64,000 bases of DNA from Aquabacterium fontiphilum (GTDB taxonomy: Bacteria; Pseudomonadota; Gammaproteobacteria; Burkholderiales; Burkholderiaceae_C), in contig NZ_JAAAPN010000010.1 of NCBI RefSeq assembly GCF_009909205.1, positions 1 through 64,000 of the forward strand, in the 5' to 3' direction. The notes below the pieces were generated by a model. The model was not told the origin of the DNA, searched no databases, and saw only the letters and a program-made list of their open reading frames with translations. Shown here one piece after another: positions 46,151 through 56,467 of this stretch. Every line of letters starts with the position of its first letter. Within the stretch, counting starts at the first letter, position 1. Both the position numbers and the translations under genes were made by a program.

Positions 46151-47545
46151 TCAATGCGCGCCCATCAGGCGCGCCAGGTCGTTGTAGAGGGCCAGCGACA
46201 TCATCAGCAACATGATGGCCAAGCCACCGCGCTGAAGCCGTTCCAGCCAGAGATCGGACACCGGGCGGCCCGTGATCGCTTCGAAAAGATAATACATGAG
46301 GTGCCCCCCGTCCAAGACAGGCAGGGGCAGCAGATTCAGCACGCCGAGGCTCACGCTCACCAGAGCCAGAAAGCCGATGTAGTAGACCCACCCGAGCTCG
46401 GCGGTCCGCCCGGCGTAATCGGCGATCGTCAGCGGCCCGCTGAGGTTTTTCAGCGACGCCTCGCCGATCAGCATCTTGCCCAGCATCTGCAGGCTGAGCA
46501 CGGACACTTCCCACGTGCGGTCCAGCGCGCGGGTCAGGCCTTCCCAGGCACCGTAACGCACAGTCACCATCGCCGGTGCCGACCCGATGGCCGCTTCAAT
46601 GCGCGGCAGCATCTGGCCTTGCACTTCCTTGCGCACCGGCGTCACTTCGAGCGTGAGCGCGCGCCCGGCGCGCTCGATGTCGAGCACGATGGGACGCAGG
46701 TCTGCATCGGGCTGACTTTCGCGAATCGCGCGGCGCAAAGCAGCGGCATCACGCGGCACCTCACCGTTGATGCGCAGGACGCGGTCCCCCGCCTGCAACC
46801 CTGCGCGCTCGGCCGGGCCGTCCGGCACCACATCGCTGATCAGCGGCTCGCCGTAAGGACCGGTCAGGCCGATGCGGTCCATGAGTCGGGCATCGACGTC
46901 GCTGGCCGACAGACGGCTCAGGGACAAGCGCAACACACTGGCACCGTGGGGCTCGGCCGCGGCCTGGTCGCGGCGGGCCACCTGCAGCTCAAGATCGCGG
47001 CCCGCCAGCGCGGACTGGGTCAGCAGCCACTGCAGATCCGACATGGACCGCACTGGCGTCCAATCGGCAGGGCCAGACTCGCCCCGCGACTCGCGCGCAG
47101 CCATCACCTGATGCCCGGCCTGCAGGCCAGCCTCTTCGGCGAGCGAGCCGGGCTGGGGCTGAGCCATCCAGGGGCTGAGCTCCTGCACGCCGGCCCAATT
47201 GACCCCCGCGTACAGCGCGATGGCCAGCAGCAGGTTGGCAGCCGGGCCAGCCGCCACGATGAAGGCCCGCTGGCGCAGCGGCTTGCGGTTGAAGGCCCGG
47301 TGTCGCTCGGCCGCATCAACCGGTGTCTCGCGCTCGTCCAGCATCTTCACGTAGCCACCCAGCGGGAGCGCGGAGATCACGAACTCGGTCTCGCCGCGCA
47401 TGCGACTCCACAGCACCCGTCCAAAGCCCACAGAGAAACGCAGCACCTTGACATCACACGCCACTGCAGCGCGGTAGTGGCCGTACTCGTGGATCACCAC
47501 CAGGATGCCGATGGTTACCAGAAAAGCCAGCGCAGTCGTCAACAT
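46151..47545 (-). CDS. rseP: Site-2 zinc metalloprotease RseP
   Basis: A 464-residue inner-membrane protease that cleaves anti-sigma factor RseA and remnant signal peptides. The zinc site HEYGH is at residues 19-23 in the first helix; the second catalytic motif is PVLDGGHLMYYLFEA. Two PDZ domains lie between (LQAGHQVMAAR, PDGPAERAGLQAGDRVLRINGE). Start ATG 47545 follows AAGGAG; a GTG two codons earlier is also in frame. It sits in the dxr-rseP-bamA order. Confidence 0.95.
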   Translation of the reverse strand: MLTTALAFLVTIGILVVIHEYGHYRAAVACDVKVLRFSVGFGRVLWSRMRGETEFVISALPLGGYVKMLDERETPVDAAERHRAFNRKPLRQRAFIVAAGPAANLLLAIALYAGVNWAGVQELSPWMAQPQPGSLAEEAGLQAGHQVMAARESRGESGPADWTPVRSMSDLQWLLTQSALAGRDLELQVARRDQAAAEPHGASVLRLSLSRLSASDVDARLMDRIGLTGPYGEPLISDVVPDGPAERAGLQAGDRVLRINGEVPRDAAALRRAIRESQPDADLRPIVLDIERAGRALTLEVTPVRKEVQGQMLPRIEAAIGSAPAMVTVRYGAWEGLTRALDRTWEVSVLSLQMLGKMLIGEASLKNLSGPLTIADYAGRTAELGWVYYIGFLALVSVSLGVLNLLPLPVLDGGHLMYYLFEAITGRPVSDLWLERLQRGGLAIMLLMMSLALYNDLARLMGAH

Positions 47546-47579
47546 GCTCACACTCCTTGCATCCAGAGCCGCGCGCGCA

Positions 47580-48770
47580 TCATGCCGTCAGCGACCGCAC
47601 GACGCCCTCCGCACAGACCCGGGCCCGCGCGTCCAGTTCCAGCAGGCCCGCCACGGAGTCTGCCACGCCCGGCTCGGGCAAGCAGCCTGACAGGGTCGCA
47701 TGGTTGACCGCATGGATCTGATCGAAACGGATCCGCCGGGCCAAAAAGGCGGCAACAGCCACCTCATTGGCAGCGTTGAGCACACAGGTGCTGCCTTCAG
47801 GGCCGCCCAGGGTGTCCCAGGCCAACTGGAGGCCGGGGTAGCGCTGGGGGCAAGGCGCCTCGAACGTCAGCGCTGCGGTGCGCGTCAGGTCGAGCAGATC
47901 CGCGCCCGACGTGATGCGCTCCGGCCAGGACAGACCATAAGCGATGGGCACGCGCATGTCCGGCGTGCCCAACTGGGCGAGCACGGATCGATCGCGGCAG
48001 ACCACCATCGAGTGGATGATGCTCTGCGGATGAAGCACCACCTTGATCTGCGCGGGCGCGAGCCCGAACAGCCAGCGCGCCTCGATTACCTCCAGCGCCT
48101 TGTTCATCATCGTGGCCGAATCGACCGAGATCTTGCGGCCCATCACCCAGTTCGGGTGGGCGCAGGCTTCATCGGGCGTGATCGACGCGAAGCTGGCCGG
48201 ATCGCGCTGACGGAAAGGTCCGCCCGAAGCGGTCAGCACGATGTGGTCGATGCGCTGGGACCAGGTCTGCGGGTCTTCCGGCAGGCACTGAAAGATGGCC
48301 GAATGCTCGCTGTCGATGGGCAGCAGCGTGGCCCCGCCTTCGGCGACGGCCGACATGAACAACCGACCTCCAACTACCAGCGCTTCTTTGTTGGCCAGCA
48401 ACAGGCGCTTGCCGGCGCGTGCCGCCGCCAGGCAGGGATTCAGGCCCGCCGCTCCCACGATGGCGCCCATCACCACGTCCACATCCGGATGGGACGCAAG
48501 CTCGCACAGCGCAGCCTCACCCGACAGGACCTCGGTGGCCAGACCTGCCTCGCGCAAACGGGCGCGCAATGCGACCGCCTCCGGCTCGGCCGACAGCGCC
48601 GCGTATCGGGGGCGCCACTGAACACACTGGCCGAACAGTTCGTCGACCCGTGAACCCGCGGTCAGCGCAAACACCTCGAAACGCTCTGGATGGCGCGACA
48701 ACACGTCCAGCGTGTTGCCACCGATGGAGCCGGTGGCGCCCAGAACACAGACCCGCTGCAACGGCTTCAT
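47580..48770 (-). CDS. dxr: 1-deoxy-D-xylulose 5-phosphate reductoisomerase
   Basis: A 396-residue NADPH-dependent enzyme of the MEP isoprenoid pathway. It has the nucleotide-binding [43 protein letters not shown], the [10 protein letters not shown] block (here VLTASGGPF), [20 protein letters not shown] and the metal-binding region. Start ATG 48770 is chosen because family members begin just before this block and GGATGAG lies upstream; ATG 48785 overlaps cdsA. Confidence 0.95.
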   Translation of the reverse strand: MKPLQRVCVLGATGSIGGNTLDVLSRHPERFEVFALTAGSRVDELFGQCVQWRPRYAALSAEPEAVALRARLREAGLATEVLSGEAALCELASHPDVDVVMGAIVGAAGLNPCLAAARAGKRLLLANKEALVVGGRLFMSAVAEGGATLLPIDSEHSAIFQCLPEDPQTWSQRIDHIVLTASGGPFRQRDPASFASITPDEACAHPNWVMGRKISVDSATMMNKALEVIEARWLFGLAPAQIKVVLHPQSIIHSMVVCRDRSVLAQLGTPDMRVPIAYGLSWPERITSGADLLDLTRTAALTFEAPCPQRYPGLQLAWDTLGGPEGSTCVLNAANEVAVAAFLARRIRFDQIHAVNHATLSGCLPEPGVADSVAGLLELDARARVCAEGVVRSLTA

Positions 48771-48777
48771 GACACGC

Positions 48778-49707
48778 TCATCCATGACACAAGGTCATCA
48801 CGGCCAGACTCAGGGGCAGCACGGGCAGCAAGGCATCGACGCGGTCCAGCACCCCACCGTGCCCGGGCAGCAACTGGCTGCTGTCCTTGACACCAGCCTG
48901 ACGCTTGACGAGCGACTCGACCAGATCGCCGGCCACGCTCATGCCTGTCAAAGCCGCCAACGCGAGTGCCGCGCCCAGCGGACCGAGCCCCGTCCAGAGC
49001 CGGCTGTACAGACTGGGGCCGTCAGCCACGGCCGCATGGCGATCCACCCACACCCACAGCGCGGCGAGCACCGCGACCGTCAGCATGCCGGCGATCACAC
49101 CTTCCCAACTCTTGCCCGGGCTGATGGACGGCGCCAGTTTGCGTTTGCCAAAGGCCCGCCCGCCAAAATAGGCACCGATGTCGGCGGCCCAGACCAGGCA
49201 GAACACGGACAGCAGAAAGTTCAGGCCCTGGCTGCGACCTTCTACCAACGCCAGCCACGCCATCACCAGGATCAGCACCCCCACCAGCCTGCGCAGGACC
49301 TGCGGCACGGCCAGCCAATGGGCGGTGCCCCAGCGCAGCATGGCCCCGCCTCCAGGCACCCAGATCAGGGCAGCCAGCCACCAGACCCACCCAGGCACCA
49401 GAAAGCCCACGGGCGGCTCGCCCCAGGTGTGCGTGTGTGGCTCGCTGAGCGCCGAGCCCGAGGGCTGCGCAGACCAGACCGGCAAAGCCAACTGTGCCGC
49501 CGCATAAAGCGCGCCGCCGACGACAGCGGCCGCCAGCACCCAGGCCCGCCAGCCAGGCGCCCCGTTCAGTCTCGACCACTCCCAGCCCGCTGCGGCCACA
49601 AACACCAGCGTGAGCAAGGCAAAGGGCCAGGCCGCTTCGGCAGCCAGCGCAGGCAGCAGGATGGCCACCAACACCAACGCGGTGATCACGCGCTGCTTGA
49701 GCATCAT
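48778..49707 (-). CDS. cdsA: Phosphatidate cytidylyltransferase
   Basis: A 309-residue membrane enzyme forming CDP-diacylglycerol from phosphatidate and CTP. About eight hydrophobic helices precede the C-terminal signature [13 protein letters not shown], then [21 protein letters not shown] and [12 protein letters not shown]. The start [13 protein letters not shown] follows AAGGAG and overlaps the uppS stop by four bases. Normal length. Confidence 0.95.
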   Translation of the reverse strand: MMLKQRVITALVLVAILLPALAAEAAWPFALLTLVFVAAAGWEWSRLNGAPGWRAWVLAAAVVGGALYAAAQLALPVWSAQPSGSALSEPHTHTWGEPPVGFLVPGWVWWLAALIWVPGGGAMLRWGTAHWLAVPQVLRRLVGVLILVMAWLALVEGRSQGLNFLLSVFCLVWAADIGAYFGGRAFGKRKLAPSISPGKSWEGVIAGMLTVAVLAALWVWVDRHAAVADGPSLYSRLWTGLGPLGAALALAALTGMSVAGDLVESLVKRQAGVKDSSQLLPGHGGVLDRVDALLPVLPLSLAVMTLCHG

Positions 49708-50477
49708 CGGTCTCCTTGCTCGACGGGCGACTCGCCCAAGCCCACCGCCGCGTCGCCCTGACCGGAGGCGCCCACGTCACCGAAGCGACGTTCGCGGCCG
49801 GCGTAGTCGCGTAGCGCCCGGTCCAGCTCACCGTCGTCAAAATCCGGCCACAGACAGTCCGTGAAGTACAGCTCGGCGTACGCACTCTGCCACAGCAGGA
49901 AGTTCGACAGACGCACCTCGCCACCGGTGCGGATGAAGAGATCCGGATCCGGCGTGTCGGCCATGGCCATGTGGCGCGACAGCGTCGCCTCATCCAGCGC
50001 CTCAGGCGCAACCCCAGCCCTCATGGCACGGCGGCAAGCCTGCACGATGTCCCAACGGCCGCCGTAGTTGAAGGCCACCGTCAGTGTGAGGCGGCTGTTG
50101 TGGGCCGTGGCCTGCTCTGCCTCGCGCAGCGCGTGGTGGATGCGCTCGGAAACGCTGTCCAGATCGCCGATCACCCGCACGCGCACGCCGTCGGCCGACA
50201 GGCGCGCGAGATGCTTGGACAAGGCCACCAGCAGCAGGCTCATGAGCCCCGACACCTCTTCTTCCGGCCGCTTCCAGTTCTCGGAAGAAAAGGCAAAGAC
50301 CGTCAGATAGGGGATGCCCCGAGCCGCGGTGGCCTGCACCACCTTGACCAAAGCGTCCACGCCCGCACGGTGCCCCATGCCGCGAGGCATGAAGCGCTTG
50401 CGCGCCCAGCGGCCGTTGCCGTCCATGACGATGGCCACATGCCGGGGAAGAGAGTCGTGAGAGCGTTCGGACGTCAT
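49704..50477 (-). CDS. uppS: Undecaprenyl diphosphate synthase
   Basis: A 257-residue cis-prenyltransferase that makes the C55 lipid carrier for peptidoglycan and O-antigen. HVAIVMDGNGRWARKRFMPRGMGHRAG carries the catalytic Asp. VFAFSSENWKRP, DLFIRTGGEVRLSNFLLWQSAYAEL and FTDCLWPDF are all conserved. Start ATG 50477 is chosen by family length, though its Shine-Dalgarno is weak. It overlaps cdsA by four bases, and a terminator-like hairpin lies upstream between frr and this gene. Confidence 0.96.
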   Translation of the reverse strand: MTSERSHDSLPRHVAIVMDGNGRWARKRFMPRGMGHRAGVDALVKVVQATAARGIPYLTVFAFSSENWKRPEEEVSGLMSLLLVALSKHLARLSADGVRVRVIGDLDSVSERIHHALREAEQATAHNSRLTLTVAFNYGGRWDIVQACRRAMRAGVAPEALDEATLSRHMAMADTPDPDLFIRTGGEVRLSNFLLWQSAYAELYFTDCLWPDFDDGELDRALRDYAGRERRFGDVGASGQGDAAVGLGESPVEQGDR

Positions 50478-50495
50478 GCTGGATAGCGGGGGCCT

Positions 50496-50528
50496 TGAAA
50501 ACAAAACGAGGCGGTCTGTCCCGCCTCG
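50496..50528 (-). terminator. Terminator-like hairpin between frr and uppS
   Basis: CGAGGCGG (50507-50514) pairs with CCGCCTCG (50521-50528), loop TCTGTC. On the minus strand the stem is followed by TTTTGTTTTC. It could end the pyrH-frr transcript and separate it from the uppS-to-lpx genes. Confidence 0.65.
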
Positions 50529-50571
50529 CATCGTGCACATGGCACGCGATTATGACAAAGCGCCAGCGCGC

Positions 50572-51132
50572 TCAGATGGCCATGATCTCGGCTTCTTTGG
50601 CCTGAACCAGCTTGTCCACCTCGGCGATCGTTCGGTCGGTGAGCTTCTGCACCTCGTCTTGAGAGCGACGCTCGTCGTCTTCGGTGATCAGCTTGTCCTT
50701 GAGCAGCTTCTTGGCTTGCTCGTTGGCATCACGGCGCAGGTTGCGCACGGCGACCTTGGCATCCTCGCCGGCGCCCTTGACGACCTTGGTGAGTTCCTTG
50801 CGGCGCTCCTCCGTCAGCGGCGGCATCGGCACACGGATCAGGTCACCCTGCGTGGCTGGGTTCAGACCGAGATCCGACTCGCGAATGGCCTTCTCGATCT
50901 TCTGCCCCATGCCCTTTTCCCAGGGTTGGACGCTGATCGTGCGGGCGTCCATGAGGGCCACATTCGCCACCTGGCTGATGGGCACCATGGAGCCGTAGTA
51001 CTCGACCTGCACCTGATCCAGGATGCCGGGATGGGCCCGACCCGTGCGGATCTTGCTCAGCTCGCTCTTGAAAGCCTCAATCGACTTGAGCATTTTCTGC
51101 TCGGCGTTTTTCTTGATGTCTGCAATGCTCAT
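50572..51132 (-). CDS. frr: Ribosome recycling factor
   Basis: A 186-residue factor that, with EF-G, splits the post-termination ribosome. The start [49 protein letters not shown] and [12 protein letters not shown] are typical. GGAG precedes the ATG. The frame extends upstream, but family alignment supports 51132. Confidence 0.97.
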   Translation of the reverse strand: MSIADIKKNAEQKMLKSIEAFKSELSKIRTGRAHPGILDQVQVEYYGSMVPISQVANVALMDARTISVQPWEKGMGQKIEKAIRESDLGLNPATQGDLIRVPMPPLTEERRKELTKVVKGAGEDAKVAVRNLRRDANEQAKKLLKDKLITEDDERRSQDEVQKLTDRTIAEVDKLVQAKEAEIMAI

Positions 51133-51204
51133 GGCAAAACTCCGTGGCTCGGATGATGTCATCCACAACGCGTCGGCACATGGCTGCGCCGACAACCATC
51201 GCTG

Positions 51205-51915
51205 TCAAACGTGGACCAGCGTCCCCTCGTCCTCGCCCATCACGACGCGCTTGAGCGCGCCCTGCTTGAAGATCGAGAAGACCTTCAGCGGCAGATTCTG
51301 GTCGCGGCACAGCGCGAAGGCCGTCGCGTCCAGCACCTGCAAGTTCTTGATCAGCGCCTCATCGAAGGTGATCGAGGCATAGCGCGTGGCAGACGGGTCC
51401 TTCTTGGGATCAGCCGTGTACACACCGTCCACCTTGGTGGCCTTGAGCATGATCTCGGCACCAATCTCGGCACCGCGCAAGGCGGCAGCCGTGTCAGTGG
51501 TGAAGAAGGGGTTACCGGTGCCCGCGGCGAACACCACGACCTTGCCCTCTTCGAGGTATTGCAGCGCCTTCGGGCGCACATACGGCTCGACCACCTGGTC
51601 GATGCTGATGGCCGACATGACACGCGCCGTCATGCCTTCCTGGCGCATGGTATCGGCCAGCGCCAGCGAGTTCATCACGGTGGCCAGCATGCCCATGTAA
51701 TCGGCCGTGGCTCGGTCCATGCCGACCGAGCCGCCTGCAACACCGCGGAAGATGTTGCCGCCACCGATCACGACGGCCACCTGAACGCCCAGTGCCGTCA
51801 CCTCCTGCACTTCCCGGACGATGCGCACGATCGTGGCGCGGTTGATGCCATAGGCATCGTCGCCCATCAGGGCTTCACCAGAGAGTTTCAACAGGATGCG
51901 CTTGTAGGCGGCCAT
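51205..51915 (-). CDS. pyrH: UMP kinase
   Basis: A 236-residue hexameric amino-acid-kinase-fold enzyme phosphorylating UMP to [23 protein letters not shown] at the start binds phosphates; [16 protein letters not shown] and [18 protein letters not shown] form the nucleotide sites; [17 protein letters not shown] is conserved. An AAGGA Shine-Dalgarno precedes ATG 51915. It is 72 bases upstream of frr and 100 bases downstream of tsf, with a hairpin between pyrH and tsf. Confidence 0.97.
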   Translation of the reverse strand: MAAYKRILLKLSGEALMGDDAYGINRATIVRIVREVQEVTALGVQVAVVIGGGNIFRGVAGGSVGMDRATADYMGMLATVMNSLALADTMRQEGMTARVMSAISIDQVVEPYVRPKALQYLEEGKVVVFAAGTGNPFFTTDTAAALRGAEIGAEIMLKATKVDGVYTADPKKDPSATRYASITFDEALIKNLQVLDATAFALCRDQNLPLKVFSIFKQGALKRVVMGEDEGTLVHV

Positions 51916-51980
51916 GGGTGTCCTTGTGGCTGGGGGGGCAGGATGGAAGATCTTAAGGGAGCGGGTACGGCACACAGCAC

Positions 51981-52000
51981 AAGGGGGCCGAAGCCCCCTT
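51981..52000 (-). terminator. UUCG-type hairpin between tsf and pyrH
   Basis: On the minus strand, AAGGGGGC, loop TTCG, GCCCCCTT. It is very stable, but TTGTGCTG follows with no real T-run. It could act as an attenuator or an RNA-processing/protection element at the 3' end of tsf. Confidence 0.5.
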
Positions 52001-52015
52001 GTCTGTCGCGCTGGA

Positions 52016-52912
52016 TCACTGACCCTTCGCGGCGGCCATCGTGGCAGCCACTTCGGCGGCGAAGTCGTCCTGCTTCTTCTCGATGCCTTCGCCCACCACG
52101 TACATCGTGAACGACTTGACTTCGGTGTTGGCCGACTTCAGGTACTGCTCGACGGTCTGCTTGCCGTCGGCGGCCTTCACGAAGACCTGGTTGAAAAGCG
52201 AGACTTCCTTCAGGTACTTCTGAACAGCGCCTTCGATCATCTTGGCGGCGATGTCGGCGGGCTTGCCCGACTCGGCGGCCTTGGCAGTGGCCACATTGCG
52301 CTCGGTTTCGATCAGCGCAGCAGGCACGTCGGCAGCCGACAGCGACACAGGCTTCATGGCGGCGATGTGCATGGCCACGTCCTTGGCAGCCACAGCGTCG
52401 CCGGCGTGCTCGACGATCACGCCAATGCGCGAACCGTGCAGGTAGGCGGCCAGGTTGCCACCGCCCTCGTAGCGCTTGAAGCGACGGATGGACATGTTCT
52501 CGCCGATCTTGCCGATCAGACCCTTACGCACTTCTTCCACGGTGGGGCCAAAACCGTCTTGCGACAGCGGCAACGCACCGATGGCGGCGACGTCAGCGGG
52601 ATTGTTCTGGGCGATCAGTTCGGCCACCGACTTGGCGAAGGCCAGGAACGACTCGTTCTTGGAGACGAAGTCGGTTTCGCAGTTGATCTCGACCAGGGCG
52701 CCGGTCGAGCCGTTCACGAAGGCCGACACAACGCCTTCGGCGGTCACGCGCGAAGCGGCCTTCGAGGCCTTGCTGCCCAGCTTGACGCGCAGGATCTCTT
52801 CAGCCTTGGCCATGTCGCCATCGGCCTCGGTCAGGGCCTTCTTGCACTCCATCATCGGCGCGTCGGTCTTGGCGCGCAGTTCGGAAACCATGCTGGCGGT
52901 GATTGCGGGCAT
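52016..52912 (-). CDS. tsf: Translation elongation factor Ts
   Basis: A 298-residue guanine-nucleotide exchange factor for EF-Tu. [27 protein letters not shown] contains the family's TDxxMMxCKKAL element. [18 protein letters not shown] and the C-terminal coiled region are present. The start follows GGAG. It lies downstream of rpsB with a terminator-like hairpin between. Confidence 0.97.
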   Translation of the reverse strand: MPAITASMVSELRAKTDAPMMECKKALTEADGDMAKAEEILRVKLGSKASKAASRVTAEGVVSAFVNGSTGALVEINCETDFVSKNESFLAFAKSVAELIAQNNPADVAAIGALPLSQDGFGPTVEEVRKGLIGKIGENMSIRRFKRYEGGGNLAAYLHGSRIGVIVEHAGDAVAAKDVAMHIAAMKPVSLSAADVPAALIETERNVATAKAAESGKPADIAAKMIEGAVQKYLKEVSLFNQVFVKAADGKQTVEQYLKSANTEVKSFTMYVVGEGIEKKQDDFAAEVAATMAAAKGQ

Positions 52913-52971
52913 TTGTATTCTCCGTATGAGGCCGCGCCACGGGCGCAACCATTCAAGTTCAGACTCTGTTG

Positions 52972-52999
52972 AAAAAAAGGGGCTGATGCACAGCCCCTT
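52972..52999 (-). terminator. Intrinsic terminator/attenuator between rpsB and tsf
   Basis: On the minus strand, AAGGGGCT, loop GTGCATC, AGCCCCTT, then a run of T (seven T in all). It is a textbook terminator within the rpsB-tsf pair, implying partial read-through so that tsf is expressed below rpsB, as reported for other proteobacteria. Confidence 0.8.
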
Positions 53000-53018
53000 C
53001 TTGCCTGGTGAGGCGGAA

Positions 53019-53762
53019 TCAGGCGGCTTCGTTCACTTCAACGAACTCGTCGTCGCCAGCGGCAGCAGCGACCACATCATTGACGGCGTTGGCCTTGCCT
53101 TCCAGGATGGCGTCAGCCACGGCCTTGGCATACAGGGCCACGGCCTTGGACGAGTCGTCGTTACCGGGGATGACGTAATCAATGCCTTCGGGCGAGTGGT
53201 TGGTGTCGACCACGCCGATCACGGGGATGCCCAGCTTCTTGGCTTCAGCGATGGCAATCTTGTGATAGCCGACATCGATCACGAACAGGGCGTCCGGCAG
53301 GGCGTTCATGTCCTGGATACCGCCGATGTCCTTCTCGAGCTTGGCCAGCTCGCGTTGGAACAGCAGGCCTTCCTTTTTCTTCAGGCCGTCCAGACCGGCT
53401 TCAACCTGGACTTGCATGTCCTTGAGCTTCTTCAGCGAACCCTTGACGGTCTTGAAGTTGGTCAGCATGCCACCCAGCCAACGCTGGTTCACGAAGGGCA
53501 CGCCAGCGCGGCCAGCTTCTTCGGCGATGATGTCACGGGCTTGGCGCTTGGTGCCAACCATCATGACGGTGCCGCGGCGAGCCGACAGCTGCTTGATGAA
53601 CTTGAGCGCTTCTTCCAGCTTGGGCTGGGTCTTCTCAAGGTTGATGATGTGGATCTTGTTGCGATGGCCGAAGATGAACGGGGCCATCTTGGGGTTCCAG
53701 AAGCGGGTTTGGTGACCGAAATGGACACCGGCTTCCAGCATTTCGCGCATGGACACAGACAT
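53019..53762 (-). CDS. rpsB: 30S ribosomal protein S2
   Basis: A 247-residue S2. [24 protein letters not shown] at the start, [53 protein letters not shown] and [23 protein letters not shown] are all conserved. Start ATG 53762 is chosen by family alignment. Its leader (about 53763-53880) contains a GTTTGC/GCAAAC hairpin that could be the S2 autoregulatory site. Confidence 0.97.
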   Translation of the reverse strand: MSVSMREMLEAGVHFGHQTRFWNPKMAPFIFGHRNKIHIINLEKTQPKLEEALKFIKQLSARRGTVMMVGTKRQARDIIAEEAGRAGVPFVNQRWLGGMLTNFKTVKGSLKKLKDMQVQVEAGLDGLKKKEGLLFQRELAKLEKDIGGIQDMNALPDALFVIDVGYHKIAIAEAKKLGIPVIGVVDTNHSPEGIDYVIPGNDDSSKAVALYAKAVADAILEGKANAVNDVVAAAAGDDEFVEVNEAA

Positions 53763-53871
53763 GTGTAGCTCCAGAGGTTGGGTCTGAGAACCCGCATTGA
53801 TCACGTGTGTGACACCTTGGACTGCGGGCTCTGGGTTTCAGAAAAACGTTTGCACTCAGGCAAACCCTGAG

Positions 53872-53880
53872 AATATAGCA
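53872..53880 (-). promoter_or_regulatory. Candidate extended -10 promoter of rpsB
   Basis: On the minus strand, TGCTATATT (TG-n-TATATT) lies about 110 bases before rpsB, just after the end of rnr. It parallels the extended -10 box before rpsF. Confidence 0.45.
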
Positions 53881-53893
53881 CGAAAACGCGCAT

Positions 53894-56245
53894 TCACCGC
53901 TTGCCGCGCGCGCTCTTGCGGCTGGCTGCCGGCTTGCCACCCCCGCCCTTGCGGCGCGCGCCGGTGCCAGCCGGCCCGGCGCTCTTGGTGCTGCTGGCGC
54001 CACGGCTTTCCTCGCGCGCCCCACGTGCGCCCGCCGAGCGCTTGACCATCCGATCGGCCTCACGGATCTCGGCGAGTTCGTCCTGGGCGGACCAGGTGTC
54101 CTGGCCGGCCGACTTGCCCTTGCGTCGCGACGGAGACGCACTACCTGCCCGCCCTTCCGACGACTCCGGCACCATGCGGAAGTCGATCTTGCGCGTGTCC
54201 AGATCCACTCGGCTGACCTGCACCCGCACCCGCGCCCCGATGCCATAGCGCACACCGGTGCGTTCACCACGCAATTCCTGTCGCACTTCGTCAAAGCGGT
54301 AGTACTCGCCACCCAGCTCGGTGACGTGGATCAGACCCTCCACATACAGGCCGTCGAGCTGCACGAACAGCCCGAACGACGTGGCCGCGGTCACGGTGCC
54401 GGCATACTCCTCGCCCAGACGCTCGCGCATGAACATGCATTTCAGCCAGGCCTCAACGTCGCGCGAGGCTTCATCGGCGCGGCGCTCGTTGGCGCTGCAG
54501 TGGATGCCCGCGGTTTCCCAGGCCTGCGCCTCAGCGGGTGGCAGCTTGCCCTTGGCCGCCTTAATCACGGCCTTGTCCAGCCCCTGGGTCACCAGCCCCT
54601 TGCTGCCCGGCTTGCGGAAGGTGCCCACGGACGACACGACCGAAGGCGGCAACGCCAGTTTGTAGCGCTCACGCCCCAGCAAGGCCTTGATCACGCGGTG
54701 GACGAGCAGATCCGGGTAGCGTCGGATCGGGCTGGTGAAGTGTGTGTAGGCTTCATAAGCCAGCCCGAAGTGTCCTGCGTTGACAGGCGTATACACCGCC
54801 TGCTGCATCGAACGCAGCAGCATGGTGTGGATCTGGGTGGCATCCGGCCGGTCCTTGGTGGCCTGCGCGATCGCCTGGAAATCGCCCGGACGTGGCTCCT
54901 CACCGAGACTCAAACCCAGGCCCAGCGCCTTGAGGTAGTTCTTCAGCGTCTCGCGCTTCTCGGGCGTCGGGCCCTCGTGCACGCGATACAAGGACGGATG
55001 CCGCGCGCGCAAGATGAAGTCAGCCGAGCACACGTTGGCGGCCAGCATGCACTCTTCGATCAGACGGTGCGCCTCGGTGCGCACGCGCGGCACGATCTTC
55101 GCGATGCGCCCGTTGTCGTCACAGACGATCTGTGTCTCGGTGGTGTCGAAGTCCACCGCGCCTCGCTGCGTGCGCCCCTTGAGCAGCGCGCGGTAGACCT
55201 CGTGCAGATGCAGCAGATGCGGCACCAACGCCTCGCGGCGCACGGCCTCGGGCCCGCGCGTGTTACCGAGGATGGCGGCCACCTCGGTGTAGGTGAAGCG
55301 GGCATGCGAATGCATCACGGCCGGATAGAACTGGTAGGCGTGGATCTCGCCCTCGTGCGTGATGACCATGTCGCAGACCATGCACAGCCGGTCCACGTCC
55401 GGGTTAAGCGAGCACAGGCCGTTGGACAGCTTCTCGGGCAGCATCGGGATGACGCGACGGGGGAAGTAGACCGAGGTGGCACGCTCGTAGGCGTCGCGAT
55501 CCAGCGCCTCGCCCGGCTTCACGTAGTGGCTCACATCCGCGATGGCCACCAGCAAACGCCAGCCGTTGGGCGCCTTCGAGCGTCCGACCGTGACCGGCTC
55601 GCAATAGACGGCATCATCGAAATCGCGGGCATCCTCGCCATCGATGGTCACCAGGGCGACATCGGTCAGGTCGACCCGGTTGCGCTTGTCGACCGGACGG
55701 ACCTTCTCGGGCAGCTTCTGCGCTTGCGCCAGCGTGTCTTCGGCAAACTGGTGCGGCACCTCGTACTTGCGCACCGCGATCTCGATTTCCATACCGGGAT
55801 CATCGATCTCGCCCAGCACCTCGACCACCTTGCCGACGGGCTGCGCGTGCAGTGTGGGCGGCTCGGTCAGCTGCACCACCACCACCTGCCCCGGCTGAGC
55901 CTTGCCCGTCCCCTTGGCGGGCACCAGCACGTCCTGCCCGTAGCGTCGATCCTCTGGCGCCACGAGCCAGACACCGCCCTCATGCAGCAAGCGCCCGATC
56001 AGAGTGGTGGAGCGCCGCTCCAGGATGTCGAGCACCAGCCCCTCCGGGCGCCCCTTGCGGTCGAAGCGCACCACGCGCACCTTGACACGGTCACGGTGCA
56101 TCACGGCGCGCATCTCCTGCGGCGAGAGGTAGACCGATGCGGCGCCGTCATCGGACAACACAAAGCCGTGTCCGTCGCGGTGGCCCTGCACGGTGCCGTC
56201 GATTTCGCTCATCAGGCTGACGGCCAGTTGGGGAGTACTTGTCAT
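53894..56245 (-). CDS. rnr: Ribonuclease R
   Basis: A 783-residue 3'-5' exoribonuclease that degrades structured RNA. It has an N-terminal cold-shock-like domain (GTVQGHRDGHGFVLSDDG), the RNB catalytic domain with DGEDARDFDDAVYCE (metal Asps) and HFTSPIRRYPDLLVHR, an S1 domain (YAGTVTAATSFGLFVQLDGLYVEG) and a Lys/Arg/Ser/Gly-rich tail of about 80 residues. The start is uncertain: ATG 56245 or ATG 56212 (MSEIDGTVQGH); neither has a good Shine-Dalgarno. The 56245 ATG overlaps the -35 of the divergent tRNA promoter. Confidence 0.94.
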   Translation of the reverse strand: MTSTPQLAVSLMSEIDGTVQGHRDGHGFVLSDDGAASVYLSPQEMRAVMHRDRVKVRVVRFDRKGRPEGLVLDILERRSTTLIGRLLHEGGVWLVAPEDRRYGQDVLVPAKGTGKAQPGQVVVVQLTEPPTLHAQPVGKVVEVLGEIDDPGMEIEIAVRKYEVPHQFAEDTLAQAQKLPEKVRPVDKRNRVDLTDVALVTIDGEDARDFDDAVYCEPVTVGRSKAPNGWRLLVAIADVSHYVKPGEALDRDAYERATSVYFPRRVIPMLPEKLSNGLCSLNPDVDRLCMVCDMVITHEGEIHAYQFYPAVMHSHARFTYTEVAAILGNTRGPEAVRREALVPHLLHLHEVYRALLKGRTQRGAVDFDTTETQIVCDDNGRIAKIVPRVRTEAHRLIEECMLAANVCSADFILRARHPSLYRVHEGPTPEKRETLKNYLKALGLGLSLGEEPRPGDFQAIAQATKDRPDATQIHTMLLRSMQQAVYTPVNAGHFGLAYEAYTHFTSPIRRYPDLLVHRVIKALLGRERYKLALPPSVVSSVGTFRKPGSKGLVTQGLDKAVIKAAKGKLPPAEAQAWETAGIHCSANERRADEASRDVEAWLKCMFMRERLGEEYAGTVTAATSFGLFVQLDGLYVEGLIHVTELGGEYYRFDEVRQELRGERTGVRYGIGARVRVQVSRVDLDTRKIDFRMVPESSEGRAGSASPSRRKGKSAGQDTWSAQDELAEIREADRMVKRSAGARGAREESRGASSTKSAGPAGTGARRKGGGGKPAASRKSARGKR

Positions 56246-56268
56246 GTTGTTTATTTTGATGCTATAGT
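56239..56268 (+). promoter_or_regulatory. Candidate promoter of the first tRNA-Leu gene
   Basis: TTGTCA (56239-56244) and TATAGT (56263-56268), 18-base spacing. A transcript would start about 75 bases before the mature tRNA. The -35 overlaps the rnr start region on the other strand. Confidence 0.55.
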
Positions 56269-56343
56269 TGCGGTCTTCGCTGATGCACGAGACAAGAAAT
56301 TTTCTTGTAGAGATTTCTTGAAATGCAGGCGGACAAAGTACCT

Positions 56344-56428
<85 letters not shown>

Positions 56429-56434
56429 AGATGA

Positions 56435-56467
56435 AAGCCGGCAGACCACAGTCTGTCGGCTTTTTTT
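56435..56467 (+). terminator. Terminator after the first tRNA-Leu
   Basis: AAGCCGGCAGAC, loop CACA, GTCTGTCGGCTT with one mismatch (G-G region), then seven or more T. Confidence 0.85.

Noticed and set aside
43821-46187. 788-codon open frame antisense to bamA
   Set aside because: BamA is unmistakable on the minus strand; the antisense product has no signal, motif or start context.
46154-47707. 517-codon open frame antisense to rseP
   Set aside because: Shadow frame rich in His/Gln/Arg; rseP is certain.
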